Part shown: piece by piece, positions 5,726-9,318 of the stretch
Position numbering within the stretch: the first letter of the stretch is position 1
Layout: each line of letters starts with the position of its first letter
NCBI GenBank assembly: GCA_947085285.1
Contig: CAMTVZ010000029.1
Location: 1 to 9,318, forward strand
Reading direction: 5' to 3'
DNA: 9,318 nucleotides
Source of the DNA: JASEGV01 sp947085285
GTDB taxonomy: Bacteria > Bacteroidota > Ignavibacteria > UBA10030 > BY39
Notes under the pieces: generated by a model
Databases searched by the model: none
What the model saw: only the letters and a program-made list of their open reading frames with translations
Told to the model about the DNA's origin: nothing
Position numbers and translations under genes: made by a program

Positions 5726-5944
5726 ATGAAATTCGTAAAACGAAAAACTAAAAAAAATATGAAACCTAAAAAATTTCATAATCACAATCATAAAAACGAA
5801 GAGATCATCTATCAATTATTAGAATATCAGAAATTACAGAAAGATGGTTTCGACTCTCAACCAATCTTATCGATACGTGAGTATCAGAGAAAGAAGGCAA
5901 AACAAAACACTGTAAAACAGAATTATAAATTCAGGAGTAAGTAG
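5726..5944 (+). CDS. Small, highly basic hypothetical protein
   Basis: The 72-residue product, not recognised, is rich in Lys, Arg, Asn and Gln. A basic head (KRKTKKNMKPKKFHNHNHK, residues 5-23) is followed by a probable amphipathic helix (EEIIYQLLEYQKLQKDG, 25-41), then SIREYQRKKAKQ (49-60) and a basic tail. There is no membrane segment, signal peptide or Cys. AGAGGAA (5712-5718) gives a good ribosome site for ATG 5726. It starts 36 bases after the membrane protein and ends 13 bases before the nuclease-like gene, so co-transcription is likely. The charge suggests nucleic-acid or ribosome binding, and its place beside a nuclease-fold gene would fit that, but this is inference only. Confidence 0.6.
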   Translation: MKFVKRKTKKNMKPKKFHNHNHKNEEIIYQLLEYQKLQKDGFDSQPILSIREYQRKKAKQNTVKQNYKFRSK

Positions 5945-5957
5945 TGATGGAAGTAAT

Positions 5958-6326
5958 ATGAAAACGAATGGAAAACTTTATCATTACAGTGCAGTAGTAA
6001 CCGATGTTTATGATGGCGACACCTGCGTTGTCGATATAGATTTGGGAATGAATACATGGCTACGTGGCGAAAAAATACGTTTGCATAGGATAAATTCTCC
6101 AGAAATTACTGGTAAAACAAAGTCGGAGGGGATTAAATCGCGCAACTATTTAAGAAAGTTAGTCCTCAATAAATCAGTCATAATTCGAACCATTAAAGAT
6201 CGTAAAGAAAAATATGGTAGGTATCTGGGAGAGATTTGGGTAACGAGTAAAAAAGGATTACAAAAAAATATAAACGACGAAATGGTAAAAGCTAAAATGG
6301 CTGTTTATCTGAAAGGGAATAAATAA
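5958..6326 (+). CDS. Staphylococcal nuclease-like (thermonuclease family) protein
   Basis: The 122-residue single-domain protein has an SNase/OB fold. The signature appears in order: VYDGDTCVVDIDLG (17-30), KIRLHRINSPE (39-49) and KYGRYLGEIW (85-94). By analogy with staphylococcal nuclease, Asp21, Arg41, Glu49 and Arg88 fill the calcium-binding and catalytic positions. Asn46 replaces the Asp of DTPE, which is common in phage and chromosomal relatives with INAPE. It probably hydrolyses DNA or RNA with a metal cofactor. No signal peptide is visible, unlike secreted nucleases, so it should be cytoplasmic. An in-frame TGA lies just upstream (5958-5960 overlaps a different frame's stop region), and a GGAAG at 5949-5953 supports this ATG. 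It is followed ten bases later by lutA, so it would be co-transcribed with lactate genes despite no evident functional link. Confidence 0.85.
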   Translation: MKTNGKLYHYSAVVTDVYDGDTCVVDIDLGMNTWLRGEKIRLHRINSPEITGKTKSEGIKSRNYLRKLVLNKSVIIRTIKDRKEKYGRYLGEIWVTSKKGLQKNINDEMVKAKMAVYLKGNK

Positions 6327-6336
6327 TTTATTTCCA

Positions 6337-7056
6337 ATGAAAATCAATCTTTTCATTCCTTGTCTGGTCGATCAATTTGCACCTCAAGTTGGAGTTGCTA
6401 CAGTAAAAATTTTGAAAAAATTAGGATGTGTGATTGAATATCCATTCGAGCAGACTTGCTGTGGGCAACCGGCATTCAATACAGGTTACCGGAACGATGC
6501 TAAAATTTTAGCTGAACGATTTATAAACCTATTCTCTGAATCCGAATACATAGTTGCACCTTCCGGCTCGTGTGTAAGTATGGTAAAAGTTTTTTACGAT
6601 GAATTAGATTTAAGCAGAGAAGCACGTAATAAATTAGAACATATAAAAATAAATATATTTGAACTCTCAGAATTTATTGTGAATGTTTTAAAAATTACAG
6701 ATGTAGGTGCATCGTTCAAAGGACGAGTAACTTATCACGAGTCGTGTCATTTGTTGACGGAATTACAAATCTCGAAACAGCCGAAGGAATTAATAAAAAA
6801 TGTTAAAGGTGTTGATTACATCGAAATGATAGAGAGTGCTCGCTGCTGCGGATTTGGTGGAACTTTCTCGTTTAAATTTCCTGAGTTGTCAACAACGATT
6901 ACTGAAGATAAAGTAATGAATATCATAAACAGCGGGGCTGAGTATGTAATTGCAAACGATACAGGTTGTTTGATGAATATCGAAACTGTGTTAAAGCAAA
7001 AGCGAAGCAAAATAAAAACACTCCATATCGCCGAGTTGTTGGCGGCTGGAATGTGA
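6337..7056 (+). CDS. lutA: LutA/LldE: L-lactate oxidation, cysteine-rich (CCG) subunit
   Basis: The 239-residue protein carries two cysteine-rich CCG domains of the heterodisulfide-reductase/GlpC type. The first has Cys9, CCGQPAFNTG (41-50) and Cys79; the second has ESCH (Cys137), CCGFGG (170-175) and Cys211. In characterised LutABC/LldEFG systems this subunit works with the other two to oxidise L-lactate to pyruvate, probably passing electrons toward quinone. The length fits LutA of about 240 residues, and all expected Cys are present. ATG 6337 lies ten bases after the nuclease-like gene with no clear Shine-Dalgarno sequence. The 42-base gap to lutB is the longest inside the lut cluster and contains a short AT-rich CAATTGACAATTTG motif. 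Confidence 0.93.
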   Translation: MKINLFIPCLVDQFAPQVGVATVKILKKLGCVIEYPFEQTCCGQPAFNTGYRNDAKILAERFINLFSESEYIVAPSGSCVSMVKVFYDELDLSREARNKLEHIKINIFELSEFIVNVLKITDVGASFKGRVTYHESCHLLTELQISKQPKELIKNVKGVDYIEMIESARCCGFGGTFSFKFPELSTTITEDKVMNIINSGAEYVIANDTGCLMNIETVLKQKRSKIKTLHIAELLAAGM

Positions 7057-7098
7057 AACATTGCTAATCGCCAATTGACAATTTGTAATATTTAAAGT

Positions 7099-8493
7099 AT
7101 GAAAAATATTTCACAAAAATATTTCAGGGAAAACATACAAAGAAGTCTTCTTGATGAAAAACTACGTTCGAATGTTAAAAATGCAACTGCCATAACATTA
7201 TCGAAACGGAAATCTATAATCGAAGATATCGGAGAGTGGGAGCTATTACGCGAAAATGCTTCTCGAATAAGAAAAAATACGATAGAGAATTTAGATTACT
7301 ACTTAAAATTGTTCGAAAATACGTGTCACCGCAATGGTGTGCAAGTATTTCATGCAGCCAATGGCGAAGAAGCATGCGTTACAGTAAAAGAAATTTTGAG
7401 AAAAACTTCAGCAAAGTTAGTAGTGAAATCAAAATCTATGGTTACGGAGGAGATCAACCTAAATGAAGAGATGGAAAAAAATGGAATTGAAGTTATAGAA
7501 ACTGATTTAGGCGAGTATATCGTCCAACTTGCCGGTGAAACACCATCACACATTACAGCGCCAGCTCTTCACAAATCGAGAGAGGAAATTGGCAGGCTTT
7601 TTTCTGAAAAATTGGGACTTCCTTATTCAAGCGATCCGACTGTTTTAACCGGTTATGCACGAAATATTTTACGTGAAAAATTCTTGAATGCAGATGCGGG
7701 GATATCGGGGGCTAATTTTTTGATTGCTGAAACAGGTACTATCGTTCTCGTTGAAAACGAAGGGAACGCCCGTCTTTGCACAACTCTCCCGAAAATCCAT
7801 ATCATAATTACAGGAATCGAAAAAGTAGTTCCTTCGGTAGATGAAACTCTTTTACTCTTGAAATTACTCCCCACAAGTGCCACGGGCCAAAAAATCACCA
7901 GCTATATATCATTCATTAACAAACACAAACACTCGAACGATATCGACGGTCCAGAAAAAATTTTTGTGATTTTGTTAGATAACGGTCGAAGAAAACTTCT
8001 CAAAAATCCTGAAACGAATTCTGCACTCTATTGCATTAAATGCGGCGCCTGTATGAATATTTGTCCAGTTTACCAAACCGTTGGTGGTCATGCTTACAAC
8101 TCAGTTTATCCCGGTCCTATCGGCTCGATTCTTACACCAACGATGTCGTCTTTTTGTAACGGTAAAGATTTAGCTTTCGGTTCTTCACTTTGTGGGGCGT
8201 GCACTGAAATTTGCCCCGTTAAAATCAATATTCATCACACATTACTCTGGATACGAAATCAAGCAGTCGAACAGAGTTATACACCTATTATCGAAAAATT
8301 ACTTTTCAGGATATGGCGTAGTATAATGCAAAACATATTTCTGTATAATTTATCATCAAAGATAATGCACTTTCTGCAACCGCTGATGTTACACGATGGT
8401 TTAAGTATTCCCGAAACGCAAGCATCTAAAAATATTCCGAAACTTGCTGATAAATCGTTTCACAAAATCTGGAAAAGTGAACTCTCAAAATAA
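7099..8493 (+). CDS. lutB: LutB/LldF: lactate utilization iron-sulfur protein
   Basis: The 464-residue protein combines an N-terminal LUD domain (about 60-295) with a C-terminal ferredoxin-like region. The LUD core AETGTIVLVENEGNARL (210-226) closely parallels AQTGSAILIHNNDEPRL in the LutC protein. Cluster 1 has CIKCGACMNICP (312-323), and the second has CGACTEICP (365-373), with Cys353 as a possible extra ligand. YPGPIGSILTP (337-347) between them is typical of LutB. It should carry electrons from lactate oxidation, in complex with LutA and LutC. The usual length is about 470 residues, so the gene is complete. There is no strong ribosome site (AAAG just before ATG). It ends nine bases before lutC. 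Confidence 0.95.
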   Translation: MKNISQKYFRENIQRSLLDEKLRSNVKNATAITLSKRKSIIEDIGEWELLRENASRIRKNTIENLDYYLKLFENTCHRNGVQVFHAANGEEACVTVKEILRKTSAKLVVKSKSMVTEEINLNEEMEKNGIEVIETDLGEYIVQLAGETPSHITAPALHKSREEIGRLFSEKLGLPYSSDPTVLTGYARNILREKFLNADAGISGANFLIAETGTIVLVENEGNARLCTTLPKIHIIITGIEKVVPSVDETLLLLKLLPTSATGQKITSYISFINKHKHSNDIDGPEKIFVILLDNGRRKLLKNPETNSALYCIKCGACMNICPVYQTVGGHAYNSVYPGPIGSILTPTMSSFCNGKDLAFGSSLCGACTEICPVKINIHHTLLWIRNQAVEQSYTPIIEKLLFRIWRSIMQNIFLYNLSSKIMHFLQPLMLHDGLSIPETQASKNIPKLADKSFHKIWKSELSK

Positions 8494-8502
8494 TTACTAA
8501 CG

Positions 8503-9072
8503 ATGAATCGAACTGCGTTAATAGGAAAATTCAAATCAGAACTCGAAAAAATTAATGGAGAGTGTTTCGTTGCTTCGAATTTTGATGATGCCGCAAAAAT
8601 AATCTCTTCAATCATCAAAAATAATAATTACAAATCGATAGTTGTAAATAATAGTTTAACGATCAAAAAAGTTATTAGTTCGGACATGTCGTTGAATATA
8701 AAATATGTCAGTGAAATCGAAACTCGAACAAATTTTAATAAAGCACTTGCAGAAGTTGATGTTGGAATTAGTTATGGCGAATATCTTGTAGCTCAAACCG
8801 GTAGTGCAATTCTTATACACAATAATGATGAACCACGTTTGCTATCGTTACTACCGGAGGCAAGTATTATTGTATCAAGGGCAACCAATCTTGTTAATGA
8901 ATTGAGCGAAGTAATTCAATTGTTGAAGGATCGGAATTTATTTATCGAATCGAATTGCATTAGCATAATTTCCGGTCCGAGCCGTACAGCGGATATTGAG
9001 AAGGTGTTAGTTACAGGTGTTCACGGTCCGAAAAAAATGTATGTTATAATCGTTAACCTTGAAAAAGACTGA
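8503..9072 (+). CDS. lutC: LutC/LldG: lactate utilization LUD-domain protein
   Basis: The 189-residue protein consists of one LUD domain. Diagnostic segments are YLVAQTGSAILIHNNDEPR (94-112), LPEASIIV (117-124) and GPSRTADIEKVLVTGVHGPK (158-177). It is the third component of the LutABC lactate oxidation system. The length is slightly short of the usual 200-240 residues but both ends of the domain are present. It starts nine bases after lutB and so is almost certainly co-transcribed. No downstream gene follows before the end repeat, so the operon ends here in this window. No lactate permease (lutP) or regulator lies nearby. Confidence 0.93.
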   Translation: MNRTALIGKFKSELEKINGECFVASNFDDAAKIISSIIKNNNYKSIVVNNSLTIKKVISSDMSLNIKYVSEIETRTNFNKALAEVDVGISYGEYLVAQTGSAILIHNNDEPRLLSLLPEASIIVSRATNLVNELSEVIQLLKDRNLFIESNCISIISGPSRTADIEKVLVTGVHGPKKMYVIIVNLEKD

Positions 9073-9140
9073 AATATTTGATATACTTATTGAGAATTTT
9101 TTTAAATAACACAAGTTGACCGCTTATAGTAACAATCTGC

Positions 9141-9161
9141 AAAAAAACCGTTAAAACGGTT
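9141..9161 (-). terminator. Hairpin oriented to stop leftward transcription
   Basis: AACCGTT (9146-9152) and AACGGTT (9155-9161) form a perfect stem. The A-run at 9141-9147 becomes a T-tract on the minus strand, as in an intrinsic terminator for transcription entering from the right. On the plus strand no T-tract follows, so it is not a clear terminator for lutC. The stem is short and modest in GC. Confidence 0.4.
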
Positions 9162-9186
9162 AACATTCTGAAAGTCTTTGCATATA

Positions 9187-9318
9187 GAGGTTGACTAAAA
9201 AGTCATTGCGATCCCGACTTCAGTCGGGAGAAGTTCCGAAGGAATGGCGTTGCCACAATCTCAACGTGTCGTTTTTCAATTGAATTGAGAGATTGCTTCG
9301 TCGCTTCGCTCCTCGCAA
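9187..9318. repeat. Right copy of the end repeat, inverted relative to the left
   Basis: From GAGGTTGACT (9187) onward the sequence is the reverse complement of the left copy. The terminal repeat GTCATTGCGA is at 9202-9211, followed by the CCCGAC/GTCGGG hairpin (9213-9218/9223-9228), TTCC-GAA-GGAA and the CAATTCAATTGA region. The window stops four bases short of completing the other terminal repeat. Between CAATCTC and GCGAGGAG this copy has only 13 bases, against 42 in the left copy, so it appears to be the simpler form. Confidence 0.85.

Noticed and set aside
1..9318. Composite transposon bounded by the end repeats
   Set aside because: No transposase or recombinase gene is present, and the right copy is cut by the window edge, so an assembly break at a multicopy repeat explains the arrangement more simply.

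Overview
The window looks like a fragment of an AT-rich genome from the Bacteroidota/Chlorobiota side of the FCB group, probably an Ignavibacteria- or Kryptonia-like lineage. The main evidence is a secreted protein ending in a textbook type IX secretion (Por) sorting domain with the QNYPNPFNPST signature, preceded by an SBBP-type beta-propeller repeat. Weak or absent Shine-Dalgarno sequences ahead of several genes fit this. The species cannot be named from the sequence alone.

Layout. Both ends carry copies of one dispersed, TIR-bearing, palindrome-rich repeat in opposite orientation (8-172 and 9187-9318). This may mean the window is a whole contig that broke at repeats. Positions 173-2639 are a repeat-rich accessory zone. 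It holds a degenerate heptamer array (399-440), a large AT-rich palindrome (519-559), solo hairpins, a truncated strawberry-notch-type helicase fragment (732-1166), a small mosaic T9SS cargo protein (1278-2195), a GC-rich palindromic element (2202-2239), a decayed relative of the end repeat (about 2303-2415) and a 20-unit octamer array (2425-2584).

From 2640 to 9072 seven genes lie on the + strand with overlaps or gaps of 9-42 bases, so they could be one transcription unit. They encode a protein-L-isoaspartate methyltransferase with an N-terminal export-like segment, a membrane-embedded spermidine-synthase-like protein translationally coupled to it, a small very basic protein, a staphylococcal-nuclease-like protein, and LutA-LutB-LutC (LldE/F/G), the iron-sulfur/LUD-domain L-lactate oxidation system. 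The lut genes are complete and in the usual order, but no lactate permease or regulator lies within the window. A hairpin oriented to stop leftward transcription follows lutC, and then the right-hand repeat begins.

How the genes work together: LutABC should oxidise lactate to pyruvate as a unit. The overlap of the methyltransferase and the spermidine-synthase-like gene suggests a functional pair of AdoMet-type enzymes at or across the membrane, but that is inference. Nothing here proves a wholly new system. The best candidates for a second look are this coupled pair, the octamer array beside it, and the modular palindrome swapping seen in the repeats.
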